Assembly: GCA_036806345.1 (NCBI GenBank)
Contig: DAIROT010000009.1
Coordinates: 1 to 58,692 of the forward strand
Length of the DNA: 58,692 nt
Direction of reading: 5' to 3'
From: QHCF01 sp003244275
Lineage (GTDB): Bacteria; Actinomycetota; Acidimicrobiia; Acidimicrobiales; QHCF01
In this document: positions 1-7,012 of the stretch, one piece after another
Numbering within the stretch: the first letter of the stretch is position 1
How the letters are laid out: each line of letters opens with the position of its first letter
The notes under the pieces: generated by a model
Databases searched by the model: none
What the model was told of the DNA's origin: nothing
What the model saw: only the letters and a program-made list of their open reading frames with translations
Position numbers and translations under genes: made by a program

Positions 1-61
1 GACTCGAACCCCCAACCGCCGGTTTTGGAGACCGGTGCTCTGCCAGTTGAGCTACTGCCCT
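1..61 (-). tRNA. tRNA-Trp (CCA), 3' end cut by window edge
   Basis: Read on the minus strand, a 7-nt acceptor strand (55-61), D-arm and anticodon arm with loop CTCCAAA give anticodon CCA. The T-arm GGGGGTTCGA sequence is visible, but the 3' acceptor strand lies outside the window. In many actinobacteria a Trp tRNA follows rpmG and precedes secE-nusG, so secE would be expected just outside the window (inference). Confidence 0.93.
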
Positions 62-129
62 TGGGGGGGCTCCTTGGAGGATAGCACCAGAGTGTCGGAA
101 TCGCCGTCAGCCGCCAGCACCCAAGGGGA

Positions 130-495
130 TCAGCCAGCCAGGCCGATCCGGCTCCCGCGCCCTCGGTTGACCAGCACTACACCTGCCACCCCCGCTGCCC
201 CCACAGCCAGGGCCAGACCGCCGACGTAGCCCGCCCGCCGGCCGGTGAGCACCGAGCGGATGGCCCCCCTCTGCCCGACCTCCTCCAAGCCGGCCAAGAT
301 GGCTCCCACCAGTCCCGGTGGAGGCTCGGGTTCCTGAGTTCGGAGCTGATGGAGGACCCTCAACAGTCGGCGGTACTGAACCATCTCGGCCTGACACCGC
401 AGGCATCCCTCGACGTGGCGTACCACTCGACGCTCAGCCGTCTCGGGACCGTCCATGATCTGAGGCAGCAGATCAGCGACTTCCTCACATCGCAC
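130..495 (-). CDS. zinc-type anti-sigma factor, membrane anchored
   Basis: 121-aa product if translation begins at the GTG at 495, which overlaps the last codons of the upstream sigma gene, so the two are translationally coupled. Residues C3, H27, C31 and C34 form the H-x3-C-x2-C signature of zinc-binding anti-sigma (ZAS) proteins. A hydrophobic segment near residues 90-113 (GYVGGLALAVGAAGVAGVV) predicts one membrane span, with a short charged tail. The role, known for the family, is to hold the cognate ECF sigma factor at the membrane until a redox or envelope signal releases it. A longer ORF runs upstream in this frame, but it lies inside the sigma gene and is not a credible start. Confidence 0.82.
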   Translation of the reverse strand: MRCEEVADLLPQIMDGPETAERRVVRHVEGCLRCQAEMVQYRRLLRVLHQLRTQEPEPPPGLVGAILAGLEEVGQRGAIRSVLTGRRAGYVGGLALAVGAAGVAGVVLVNRGRGSRIGLAG

Positions 496-1084
496 GGGCG
501 TGCTCCTCGTCAACTCGCTCGTCCCGGGTGGGATAGAGACGCTCACGCAGCTTGCGCCGGGCTCGATGCAGGCGCACCTTGGCCGCCGTCTCAGAGATGC
601 CCAGCTCGGCCGCGATGGCCGCGTGAGGCAGGTCATACAGATCCCGCAGCACGACCACCGCCCGCAGCCGCGGTGGCAGGGCCTGAAGGGCTACCGATAC
701 CCTGTCCCGTTCCATGGAGACGCCGGCCATGGCCTCGGGATCGTGATCCACCCGGCGATCGAGTAACGGGCTGTCATCGTCAAGCGGCTCGTGGCGAGCC
801 CGGCTGCGGCGCACCAGGGACGTCGCCGCACAATTGGCGGTTATGCGGTAGATCCAGGTGTTGAAGGTGGCGTCCCCTCTGAAGCGGCGCACACTCCGGT
901 ATGCCCGAAGGTAAGAGTCCTGTACCACGTCGCAGGCATCATCCACGTCGCCGGTCAAGCGAAACGCCAGCCCATAGACCTCCGAATAGGTGGCCCTCAC
1001 CAGGTCGTCAAAGGCCGACCGATCACCAGTCTGGGCGCGCCTCACCAGCTCGGCTACGTCAGATGCCACTGAGTCGGAGGTCAT
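485..1084 (-). CDS. ECF-family RNA polymerase sigma factor
   Basis: About 199 aa. Region 2 is seen in FDDLVRATYSEVYGLAFRL and DACDVVQDSYLRAYRSVRRF (core binding and -10 recognition). Region 4 is LPPRLRAVVVLRDLYDLPHA followed by the helix-turn-helix AAELGISETAAKVRLHRARR (-35 recognition). No region 1.1 or 3, as expected for group 4 sigma factors. The start is uncertain: in-frame GTG 1108, ATG 1099 and ATG 1084 are all possible and none has a strong Shine-Dalgarno; ATG 1084 gives a normal family N-terminus. The anti-sigma gene follows with overlap. The pair lies between rpmG and tRNA-Trp, in what is otherwise a translation-gene cluster. Confidence 0.9.
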   Translation of the reverse strand: MTSDSVASDVAELVRRAQTGDRSAFDDLVRATYSEVYGLAFRLTGDVDDACDVVQDSYLRAYRSVRRFRGDATFNTWIYRITANCAATSLVRRSRARHEPLDDDSPLLDRRVDHDPEAMAGVSMERDRVSVALQALPPRLRAVVVLRDLYDLPHAAIAAELGISETAAKVRLHRARRKLRERLYPTRDERVDEEHARAM

Positions 1085-1159
1085 TGATGATCCGACCATC
1101 GACTGCACCCGTTGGTTACCGCACCGCGCCTGGGAGACAACGTGATTCTCGTCCCGGGT

Positions 1160-1324
1160 CTACCGGGTCTCCTTGTGCACGGTGTGCTGGCGGTCCCAGC
1201 GACAATACTTCTTCATCTCGATTCGCTCCCGATCGTTCTGCTTGTTCTTCATGGTGATGTAGTTGCGTCGCTTGCAGACGTCGCAGGCGAGGGTGACCTT
1301 TATTCGCTTCTCATTCTTTGCCAT
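1160..1324 (-). CDS. rpmG: 50S ribosomal protein L33
   Basis: A 54-aa ORF starting MAKNEKRIKVTLACDVCKRR and ending HTVHKETR, the full length and pattern of bacterial L33. It carries the CxxC pair (C14, C17) and C41. The position where zinc-type L33 has its fourth cysteine (CPxC) reads CRWD, so only three of the four zinc ligands remain. It follows tRNA-Thr and tRNA-Met in the same direction, as in other actinobacteria. A tandem 15-bp repeat array separates its start from tRNA-Met. Confidence 0.95.
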   Translation of the reverse strand: MAKNEKRIKVTLACDVCKRRNYITMKNKQNDRERIEMKKYCRWDRQHTVHKETR

Positions 1325-1347
1325 CTCGTGGCCCCCTTAATCTGTCC

Positions 1348-1422
1348 TCGGTACTCACTGTCTCGGTACTCACTGTCTCGGTACTCACTGTCTCGGTACT
1401 CACTGTCTCGCTACTCCGTGTC
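1348..1422. repeat. 15-bp tandem repeat array upstream of rpmG
   Basis: Four perfect copies of TCGGTACTCACTGTC at 1348, 1363, 1378 and 1393, then a degenerate fifth copy ending at 1422. The array lies 23 bp upstream of the rpmG start codon, between it and tRNA-Met, so it is in the rpmG leader if the tRNAs and rpmG are co-transcribed. The unit is a multiple of 3, but no plausible gene spans it. Confidence 0.9.
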
Positions 1423-1450
1423 CTGCCATCAACTTGCGATCCGGTGCCAG

Positions 1451-1524
1451 TAGCGGCGGTCGGACTCGAACCGACGACCCCACGATTATGAGCCGTGTGC
1501 TCTAACCAGCTGAGCTACGCCGCC
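1451..1524 (-). tRNA. tRNA-Met (CAT), elongator type
   Basis: Minus-strand cloverleaf: acceptor GGCGGCG (1518-1524) pairs with CGCCGCT, with one G-U end pair. The anticodon stem CACGG/TCGTG closes loop CTCATAA, giving CAT. The GGG/CCC anticodon-stem pairs of initiator tRNA are absent, so this is the elongator, or less likely a CAT tRNA-Ile read after lysidine modification. CCA is not encoded. Confidence 0.93.
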
Positions 1525-1546
1525 AAGAACCCCCTGAGAGTTCTCG

Positions 1547-1619
1547 AGCCCCCTGTCGGAATCGAACCGACGACACCAGCCTTACCATGGCTGTGCTCTG
1601 CCGACTGAGCTAAGGGGGC
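1547..1619 (-). tRNA. tRNA-Thr (GGT)
   Basis: Minus-strand cloverleaf: acceptor GCCCCCT (1613-1619) pairs with AGGGGGC, and anticodon stem CAGCC/GGCTG closes loop ATGGTAA, giving GGT. It lies 22 bp upstream of tRNA-Met and is probably co-transcribed with it and rpmG. Confidence 0.94.
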
Positions 1620-1717
1620 GGTGCCGGTAGGGGTCAGGTCAACCCGACCGCGTCCAGCTGATGATAGCTCGGGAAGGCGGCCTTGGCGCGGGGAACATGC
1701 GTCTGTAATGTCGCCAG

Positions 1718-2215
1718 ATGGATGTACGCCTGGCCACCCTCGCTGACGCAGAGGCAATCCGGTCCATCTACAACGCGGAGGTGACCGGCTCGAGCGCCAC
1801 CTTCGACATGGTCCTTCGAAGCATCGATGAGCAACACCGGTGGCTGGCGGAGCACTCTGGTGCACACCCCGCCATCGTCGCCGTCCAGAACACTGCGGTG
1901 CTCGGCTTTGGCTGCCTCTCCACCTACCGGGCCAGGCCCGGTTACACCACCACGGTGGAGGATTCGGTTTACATCGACCCCAGCCACCGCGGCCGGGGGA
2001 TGGGCCATGCCATCCTCGACGAGCTGCTTCGCTTGGCCACTGCCCATGGCTTCCACGCCGTTATGGCCCGGATCGCCGATGGCAATCCAGCGTCGATCGC
2101 CCTTCACCGGGCGGCCAAATTTGACCTGGTGGGAGTCGAGCTGGAGGTGGGACGCAAGTTCGGGCGCTGGCTTGACGTGACGCTCATGCAGCGCCTGCTC
2201 GAATCGGGCTATTGA
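1718..2215 (+). CDS. GNAT N-acetyltransferase, phosphinothricin-acetyltransferase-like
   Basis: 165 aa, close to the usual length of the PAT/Pat-Bar subgroup. It begins with the typical MDVRLATLADAEAIRSIYN and has the acetyl-CoA pyrophosphate-binding motif as HRGRGMGHAILDELL (motif A), followed by GNPASIALHRAAKFDLVG (motif B). Members acetylate small amines or amino-acid analogues such as phosphinothricin or methionine sulfoximine; the substrate here is not known. The stop codon abuts the stop of the convergent downstream gene within a single TGATCA palindrome (2213-2218). Confidence 0.88.
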   Translation: MDVRLATLADAEAIRSIYNAEVTGSSATFDMVLRSIDEQHRWLAEHSGAHPAIVAVQNTAVLGFGCLSTYRARPGYTTTVEDSVYIDPSHRGRGMGHAILDELLRLATAHGFHAVMARIADGNPASIALHRAAKFDLVGVELEVGRKFGRWLDVTLMQRLLESGY

Positions 2216-2515
2216 TCACGCACGGCGTAGGCCGCGGCGGTGAAACAACGACTTCTCGATGAGCAGGAGAATGACGGCACCCACTATGGCGACCACGATC
2301 TCGATGATGATGCTGGAAGAGGCATGCGAACCGCCCCTGAAGAGGTGCAGCAGTATGCCGCCAATCACTGCTCCGACGATACCGGTGACGGTGTCGCGTA
2401 AGAAGCCCATGCCGCCGCCGCCGACCAGCTTGCCTGCGATTAGCCCGGCAATCAGCCCAATAACGATCCAAGTGATTATATGGTGACCGGCAATGGGGGC
2501 CAAGGCAAGCAACAT
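2216..2515 (-). CDS. GlsB/YeaQ/YmgE family (transglycosylase-associated) membrane protein
   Basis: 99 aa, three hydrophobic helices separated by glycine-rich turns: ITWIVIGLIAGLIAGKLVGG, a central TVTGIVGAVIGGILLHLF and a C-terminal IIEIVVAIVGAVILLLIEK. The GLIAG..GGGG...D...GI.GA..GG pattern is that of the transglycosylase-associated protein family (YeaQ/YmgE/GlsB), often linked to general or envelope stress. A clear Shine-Dalgarno AGGAGA lies 6 nt before the ATG at 2515. No biochemical function is established for the family. Confidence 0.88.
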   Translation of the reverse strand: MLLALAPIAGHHIITWIVIGLIAGLIAGKLVGGGGMGFLRDTVTGIVGAVIGGILLHLFRGGSHASSSIIIEIVVAIVGAVILLLIEKSLFHRRGLRRA

Positions 2516-2553
2516 GATTTCTCCTGAAGTTGACCGAATCCGACCTGATTACT

Positions 2554-4248
2554 CTACCCATCGATGCTGGTTCCAACCATTGTCCCCGGCGGTGGCCCAA
2601 GCGTCGACTGAGCGGGCTTTGACAGGACAGGCGAACGCCATCGACTGCGAGTCCAGGCCCGGTGTGCCCAGTGGGCGACCGGGGTTCCCGGAATGATGGA
2701 CAGGACGATCACCGCCAACAGCAGGGCGGCCGTGCTGGAGTGGTGCAATCCGTCCAGGAGGGGAGCGCCGCCCTGGGTCTCGAAAAGCGTGACACCCACC
2801 GTTAGGGCGATCAAAAGGCTGCGAAGCCGGCCTGCCGCCACGGGCGCCAGCAATATCAATCCCCAAGCCACGTACCAGGGCTGCACCACCGGGGCCAGCC
2901 AGACGAAGGCCAACAAGGTGATGGCCATGGCCTTGAGACCGCCCAGACGCTCGCTGTTCCAGAGCACCAGCAGGCCGATTCCTGCTGCCCCGGCCAATCC
3001 CAGTACCCGCACCACGGTCAGCACCGTGGTGCCACTGATGCCCAGTCCCGCAAGGTGCACAAGTGCACCAGCCAGCTCGCCGATGTCGGTCACCGGTGCC
3101 ATCACCGACCGCACCGTCCCAGGGGTGCCAAGAGCCAGCAACCACCCCCACCCGAGGCCGGTGACGCCAGACAGTCCGGCCATGACCGCAATTGAGGCAA
3201 TGGCGGCGGTGATCACGGGTCTCACCCGCTGGCGCCAGCTCACGTGGGATCCGATCCACTCCCAGCCGATGTAGACCACTCCCACCGCGGCCGGGACCTT
3301 GACCGCGGTGGCCAGGCTGCAGAGGACGATCCCCAACAGCGGTCGTCCCTCCTTGGCCAAGGTGACCCCGGCGACCAGCAGCCCGATCATCAGGGCGTCG
3401 TTGTGGGCTCCTCCCAGCAGGTGAAGCAGGGTTACCGGGTTGAGCACCGCCAACAGAAAGGCCCGGGCCGGGTCTCGCCCGTAGGCGCGAGCCAATCGAG
3501 GGATGAACCAGGCAACCAGGCCAACGCCGGCCACGGCCATCAGGCGCAGGCCGACGACCGTGGCCAGGACCCGATGGCCCACCAGGTTTACCAGGCCACC
3601 GTCGAGACCGAGAAAGAGGGGTCCGTACGGCGCAGGCGCGTTGCCCCAGAACGGGTCAACCGAGGCGTTGTAGGGGCTGGCGCCCAGGACGTTCGGCCCG
3701 TACTGATATGGGCTGATGTGGTGACTGACCATCTCGCCCTGAGCGGCGTAGCTGTAGACGTCCCGGCTGAACAGTGGCGGAGCGATGAGGAGGGGGAGTA
3801 TCCAGATGGCTCCCACGATGGCCAGGCTGCGGACCCGTACGCCAGGGCGGCGGGCCAGCTGGCGAACGAGGTCATACCACACCTTGACCAGCAACAGCAT
3901 GCCCCCGTACACCGTCACCATGCCGACAAGCAATCCTCCGGTACTGGCCCCGGGGCCGGGAAGACCGAAGAACCAGGCCCCGGGAGTCTTCAGGGCAAAC
4001 GGGGAACTGGGCTGGGAAGCCCCGACGATGATGGCGATGATGGCGAGCAGACCGAGCAGGGCCGGCCGTCGCAGGAAGGTATTGTCCTGCTTCTCGGTTA
4101 CTTGCGTTCTCGCTAGCAGATCATGGGAATCCGGGACATCGTCGGTCTCCAAAGCCCGTACCGCCGCCATCCGCCACCCCGCCCGGGGAGCGAGACGGAA
4201 TTGTCCAAGGCGGTCGGCCCAGGCGCGTACCAGCGGTGGCGATTCCAC
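2554..4248 (-). CDS. mptB: polyprenol-phosphomannose-dependent alpha-1,6-mannosyltransferase, MptA/B family
   Basis: Up to 564 aa with about a dozen hydrophobic segments from residue 60 on. The luminal-loop signature LFSRDVYSYAAQGEM, with the catalytic-type Asp after the first helices, and the following YQYGPNVLG..PYGPLF segment match MptB/GT-C mannosyltransferases that use decaprenyl-phosphomannose to build the lipomannan core in mycobacteria and corynebacteria. The substrate in this organism is inferred. The GTG at 4248 is the longest start; ATG 4167 (MAAVRALETDD) is an alternative. The gene stands alone, facing a decayed region upstream. Confidence 0.8.
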   Translation of the reverse strand: MESPPLVRAWADRLGQFRLAPRAGWRMAAVRALETDDVPDSHDLLARTQVTEKQDNTFLRRPALLGLLAIIAIIVGASQPSSPFALKTPGAWFFGLPGPGASTGGLLVGMVTVYGGMLLLVKVWYDLVRQLARRPGVRVRSLAIVGAIWILPLLIAPPLFSRDVYSYAAQGEMVSHHISPYQYGPNVLGASPYNASVDPFWGNAPAPYGPLFLGLDGGLVNLVGHRVLATVVGLRLMAVAGVGLVAWFIPRLARAYGRDPARAFLLAVLNPVTLLHLLGGAHNDALMIGLLVAGVTLAKEGRPLLGIVLCSLATAVKVPAAVGVVYIGWEWIGSHVSWRQRVRPVITAAIASIAVMAGLSGVTGLGWGWLLALGTPGTVRSVMAPVTDIGELAGALVHLAGLGISGTTVLTVVRVLGLAGAAGIGLLVLWNSERLGGLKAMAITLLAFVWLAPVVQPWYVAWGLILLAPVAAGRLRSLLIALTVGVTLFETQGGAPLLDGLHHSSTAALLLAVIVLSIIPGTPVAHWAHRAWTRSRWRSPVLSKPAQSTLGPPPGTMVGTSIDG

Positions 4249-4429
4249 CCTCTGATTGTGCCAGACTTTGCGAAACTGTTACATTCATCGCTCCGGGCGC
4301 CCGTTAGGGCATCTCCGGCCGCAAGGTCAAGGTGCCTCCGGATACAGCACGAACAGACCCGGGATGTGCCCCTCGGCGCCACGCCGAGATGGCGACGAGG
4401 AACAGCTTGGCGAAGTTCTGGTGGTCTGG

Positions 4430-4624
4430 GTGAACAGCAGACGCCCGATCGGATCCGTTCGGGTCGTAGATCGACCCGCCGAGGTTGAGGCGAGCTCCGC
4501 GGGAGGTCAGCTCGTCGGCGATGTCACGGGCGCCGGGGACGGAGCGGGCGAGGCGGCCCAGCTTGGCCACCACGAGCGTGTCGCCTGGTCGACAGGCGGC
4601 GAGGGCCTGGAGGAGGCCGGGGCG
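4430..4624 (-). pseudogene. serine recombinase (resolvase) remnant
   Basis: One reading frame contains LLQALAACRPGDTLVVAKLG and RLARSVPGARDIADELTSRG then LNLGGSIYDP, the middle of the resolvase/invertase catalytic domain. The next conserved stretch (PIGRLLFT) is found only after a frame change near 4450. The expected start with the catalytic serine and the DNA-binding C-terminus cannot be recognised on either side. The sequence is therefore a broken fragment of a mobile-element recombinase. Confidence 0.7.
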
Positions 4625-4959
4625 GGCGCGGCGGCCGACACCACCACGGTTCGAACCCCGGTGAGGTCGCGGGTAGCCCACAGGGCGGTCAGTGGCGTCG
4701 AGCGCTTCTCGCCCACCCACACCCTGCTCGGGCAGCAGCCGAGGCAGGTCCAGGTCGGTGTCCGGGTCGGCATTGGGCGCTCCCGGAGCGGAGCGGGCGG
4801 CAACCAGCCGGGCCACGGCGTAACCAAGCCCGTCGGCGTCAGGAGCGAAATCCTCCTCGTAGAGGATACCGGCATCGTGGCGCATCGCGACCCGCCGACG
4901 CGTCCCGTAGCCCGATCGGCTCGGCGTCGACCGGCGCGGTGGGGGGCTGCGTCGTCGTC

Positions 4960-5106
4960 ATGACCCTGCCCCTCATGCCAGATTCAGAGCCAGCGGCCGT
5001 CGCCGCGACCCTCCGGGACGAGCTGAAGGCTTTGGTCGCTCTGGTTGGGAACAACTTACGGAAGCTGACCCACGGGCTCCTCAACAGCTGCACGGGTGAT
5101 GAGTGA
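4960..5106 (+). CDS. doubtful 48-aa ORF, unknown
   Basis: Short ORF reading MTLPLMPDSEPAAVAATLRD then ELKALVALVGNNLRKLTHGL. The predicted alpha-helix is amphipathic and codon choice is GC-rich, but there is no recognisable family and no convincing Shine-Dalgarno. It lies in a region of decayed genes. It may be chance or a remnant. Confidence 0.2.
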   Translation: MTLPLMPDSEPAAVAATLRDELKALVALVGNNLRKLTHGLLNSCTGDE

Positions 5107-5170
5107 TGTACGCCTCCCCAGCCGGCCGGGATGGTCAAATGCGTACGGCTGGGCTATCCGCCGTCCGCCG

Positions 5171-5506
5171 TCAGCGCCGGCGCCCGGGCCAGGGCCGCAA
5201 CCCGAGGCACCACAGGGTGATGTTGGCGATCTGGACGCCGGCGCCGACCGGGAAGGTGACGAAGAGCGAGCGGGCCGCCCCCTTCACCGTGCGCTTGCGG
5301 ATGATGACATCCCCGACGGCGGCGCCGGCCCCACCGGCGAAGCCGCACACCATGGCCGCCAAGAACACCACGTCGACGACCACAGCAGCCACGGCCCGCA
5401 GGGGCAACGTGGCGACCCGCAGCGCCTTGGTGGTTCCTTCCCGGTGGGGCCGGAGCTGCGGTCGCTCTTCCACCCAGCCCCATTCCGGGCCGCGACGTTC
5501 GCTCAT
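5171..5506 (-). CDS. hypothetical membrane protein
   Basis: 111 aa. After a charged start (MSERRGPEWGWVEERPQLRP) come a hydrophobic segment around residues 36-62 (VAAVVVDVVFLAAMVCGFAG) and a second near 82-103. Third codon positions are strongly G/C, as in its neighbours, which supports coding. I do not recognise the family. It sits between two pseudogenes, so it may itself be a survivor or remnant of an inserted segment. Confidence 0.4.
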   Translation of the reverse strand: MSERRGPEWGWVEERPQLRPHREGTTKALRVATLPLRAVAAVVVDVVFLAAMVCGFAGGAGAAVGDVIIRKRTVKGAARSLFVTFPVGAGVQIANITLWCLGLRPWPGRRR

Positions 5507-5553
5507 GAAGGCCCCGGAGGATAGCGGGCGGCGGCGGCGGCGAGCTGGTCGGT

Positions 5554-5944
5554 GTGCCCGGTGACCTCGGCGAGCTCGTGGTGTGGGCTGCTGGTCCCCG
5601 TCGCCTCCGCCCTGTCGCCTCCACGGGGGGGGTCGCTGCTGCCGTCGGGGATCGACGCCGCCTGTCGATCATCGGCGTCTTCTTGGTGCTCAGGACCTTC
5701 GGGCGTCGTCTCACGTCTTGGATCATGCGCCGTTGCGCGGACACGCTGCTCATCCGCCGGGCCCCATCTCCCTCGTCCTGGTCCACACCCTGGCCGCCGC
5801 CGCGCTGACCGAAGCGCTGGGATGGCACCCCCTCCCTGGGGCGTTCATCATCGGGCTGCTCCCGTCGGAGCCCCTCGCGTCAACCCGCCGCTCATCCAAA
5901 GCGTCCGCACCGTCACCCTCGGGTTCTTCGCTCCCATCTTCTAG
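5554..5944 (+). pseudogene. monovalent cation:proton antiporter (CPA2/Kef-type) remnant, frameshifted
   Basis: Three frames must be joined to follow the protein: GVFLVLRTFGRRLTSWIMR (near 5670-5730), then LVHTLAAAALTEALGWHPLP and GAFIIGLLPSEP (5775-5870), then SVRTVTLGFFAPIF ending at a stop at 5944. These resemble consecutive transmembrane segments of Kef/CPA2 sodium-proton antiporters, where TVTLGFFAPIFF is a typical helix start. At least two frameshifts and the loss of both ends make it non-functional. Confidence 0.6.
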
Positions 5945-6176
5945 GAGCGGGTCGTCGTCCCCGTCCTCGACAGCGTCCCCTCCGCGGTGGCGGCCCGGGG
6001 TCTCCGCCGGACGGGTTTCGATACGAGTGACGAGCACCGCAGGTGTTCTGCCTGCCGGACCTGGCACGACGGCGAGGACGCTGCTCTGGGTGTGTCCGGA
6101 GTGCTCGACAGGGCTCCAGAGCCGCTCAGCAATGGCTACCGGAATGGCTACCGAGGTGCCCTCTCGGGGAACGAGA
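5945..6176. other. no recognisable gene; tail of the decayed region
   Basis: No conserved protein is recognised here. A frame starting near 5987 stays open into tRNA-Tyr (to 6247), reading for example GFDTSDEHRRCSACRTWHDG, but matches nothing I know. A short direct repeat (ATGGCTACCG twice) lies near 6132-6153. Confidence 0.4.
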
Positions 6177-6220
6177 AAAGCCCAGGCGGTCCAGGGTTTA
6201 CCCGGCGTGAACTGGGCTTT
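6177..6220 (-). terminator. stem-loop downstream of tRNA-Tyr, probable terminator
   Basis: Perfect 9-bp inverted repeat AAAGCCCAG (6177-6185) / CTGGGCTTT (6212-6220). Read on the minus strand it follows the tRNA-Tyr 3' end by 5 nt, and the stem ends in a short T run before CTCG. Position and structure fit an intrinsic terminator for the tRNA. Confidence 0.65.
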
Positions 6221-6225
6221 CGTGC

Positions 6226-6310
6226 TGGTGGGCCGGGGAGGATTTGAACCTCCGTAGGCTGTGCCGGCAGATTTACAGTCTGCTCCCTTTGGCCGCTCGG
6301 GCACCGACCC
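6226..6310 (-). tRNA. tRNA-Tyr (GTA), CCA encoded
   Basis: Minus-strand class II tRNA of 85 nt: acceptor GGGTCGG (6304-6310) pairs with CCGGCCC, anticodon stem GCAGA/TCTGC closes loop CTGTAAA giving GTA, and there is a long variable arm. The T-loop is TTTGAAT and the 3' CCA is encoded at 6226-6228. It sits at the border of the decayed region, a common integration position. Confidence 0.94.
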
Positions 6311-6337
6311 CTCAGCCGAGACGATAGCGTCTGGTCT

Positions 6338-6826
6338 GTGCCGAGCTTCGACGTGGTCTCCGAGATCGACATGCAAGAGGTGCGTAACGCGGTGGACCAG
6401 GCCTCCCGGGAGGCGGCCACCCGGTTTGACTTCAAGGGGACCGACTCTCACATAGACCTGGGCGAGAATGAGCTGCGGCTCAACTCCTCTACCGAGGACC
6501 GCCTGCGGGCTCTCAACCAGGTCCTGGAAGAGAAGTTGGTCCGCCGCCACGTCTCGCTCAAGGCCCTCTCGCCCGGGAAGGTGGAGGAGGCAGCCAAGAG
6601 CACCGTCCGTCAGACGATCGCCCTTAACGCCGGCATCTCGGCCGACAACGCCCGTCGGCTCAACCGGTTCATCAAGGACATGGGCCGGAAGGGGATATCC
6701 TCCCAGACCCAGGGCGATCAGCTACGGGTCACCGCCAAGAAGCGCGACGACCTCCAGGCCGTCATCGCCGCCCTGAAGGAGGAGGACTTCGGGATCCCCC
6801 TCCAGTTCACCAACTTCAGGGACTAG
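6338..6826 (+). CDS. yajQ: YajQ family nucleotide (cyclic-di-GMP)-binding protein
   Basis: 162 aa, full length for the family. It starts with the diagnostic PSFDVVSEIDMQEVRNAVDQ and contains FDFKGTDSHI, the central RRHVSLKALSPGKVEEAAKS and the C-terminal DDLQAVIAALKEEDFGIPLQ FTNFRD end. YajQ proteins have two ferredoxin-like domains; some bind c-di-GMP, others bind nucleic acids. Start is GTG 6338. Only 27 bp separate it from the divergent tRNA-Tyr, so its promoter must lie in or overlap the tRNA gene. Confidence 0.95.
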   Translation: MPSFDVVSEIDMQEVRNAVDQASREAATRFDFKGTDSHIDLGENELRLNSSTEDRLRALNQVLEEKLVRRHVSLKALSPGKVEEAAKSTVRQTIALNAGISADNARRLNRFIKDMGRKGISSQTQGDQLRVTAKKRDDLQAVIAALKEEDFGIPLQFTNFRD

Positions 6827-6833
6827 ATGTAGA

Positions 6834-6866
6834 GACAGGAGGCGCCTCTGCTGCTGCCATCCTGTC
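6834..6866. terminator. stem-loop after yajQ, possible terminator
   Basis: Inverted repeat GACAGGA (6834-6840) / TCCTGTC (6860-6866) begins 7 nt after the yajQ stop and encloses a smaller palindrome GAGGCGCCTC. No T-tract follows, so it could be a pause or processing site rather than a strong terminator. Confidence 0.4.
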
Positions 6867-6967
6867 GGTCCGTGACAGCTGAAACCTAAGTTAGGGAGCG
6901 TACGTTCCCATGGCGCTTCCCGGAGGCGGCAATGGGTGACTTGCTCCTCGCCCTCGGGCAGTACTTT

Positions 6968-6989
6968 AGATCTAAAGATCTAAAGATCT
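6968..6989. repeat. triple AGATCT array, period 8, upstream of the methyltransferase operon
   Basis: AGATCT occurs at 6968, 6976 and 6984, separated by AA, making an A/T-rich 22-bp run in otherwise GC-rich DNA. It ends 23 bp before the RAMA-protein start codon. Each site contains GATC and is palindromic. It is likely in the promoter or leader and could be an operator or a methylation-sensitive switch (inference). Confidence 0.6.
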
Positions 6990-7012
6990 GATGACCATTC
7001 AGGAGGGCAACG

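Noticed and set aside
2213..2218. TGATCA palindrome holding both stop codons of the GNAT and GlsB genes
   Set aside because: A neat arrangement, but convergent abutting genes are common and TGATCA arises naturally from two TGA stops.
4256..4963. 235-aa plus-strand ORF opposite the recombinase remnant
   Set aside because: No conserved motifs. It is the complement of a sequence that clearly encodes a resolvase fragment on the other strand.
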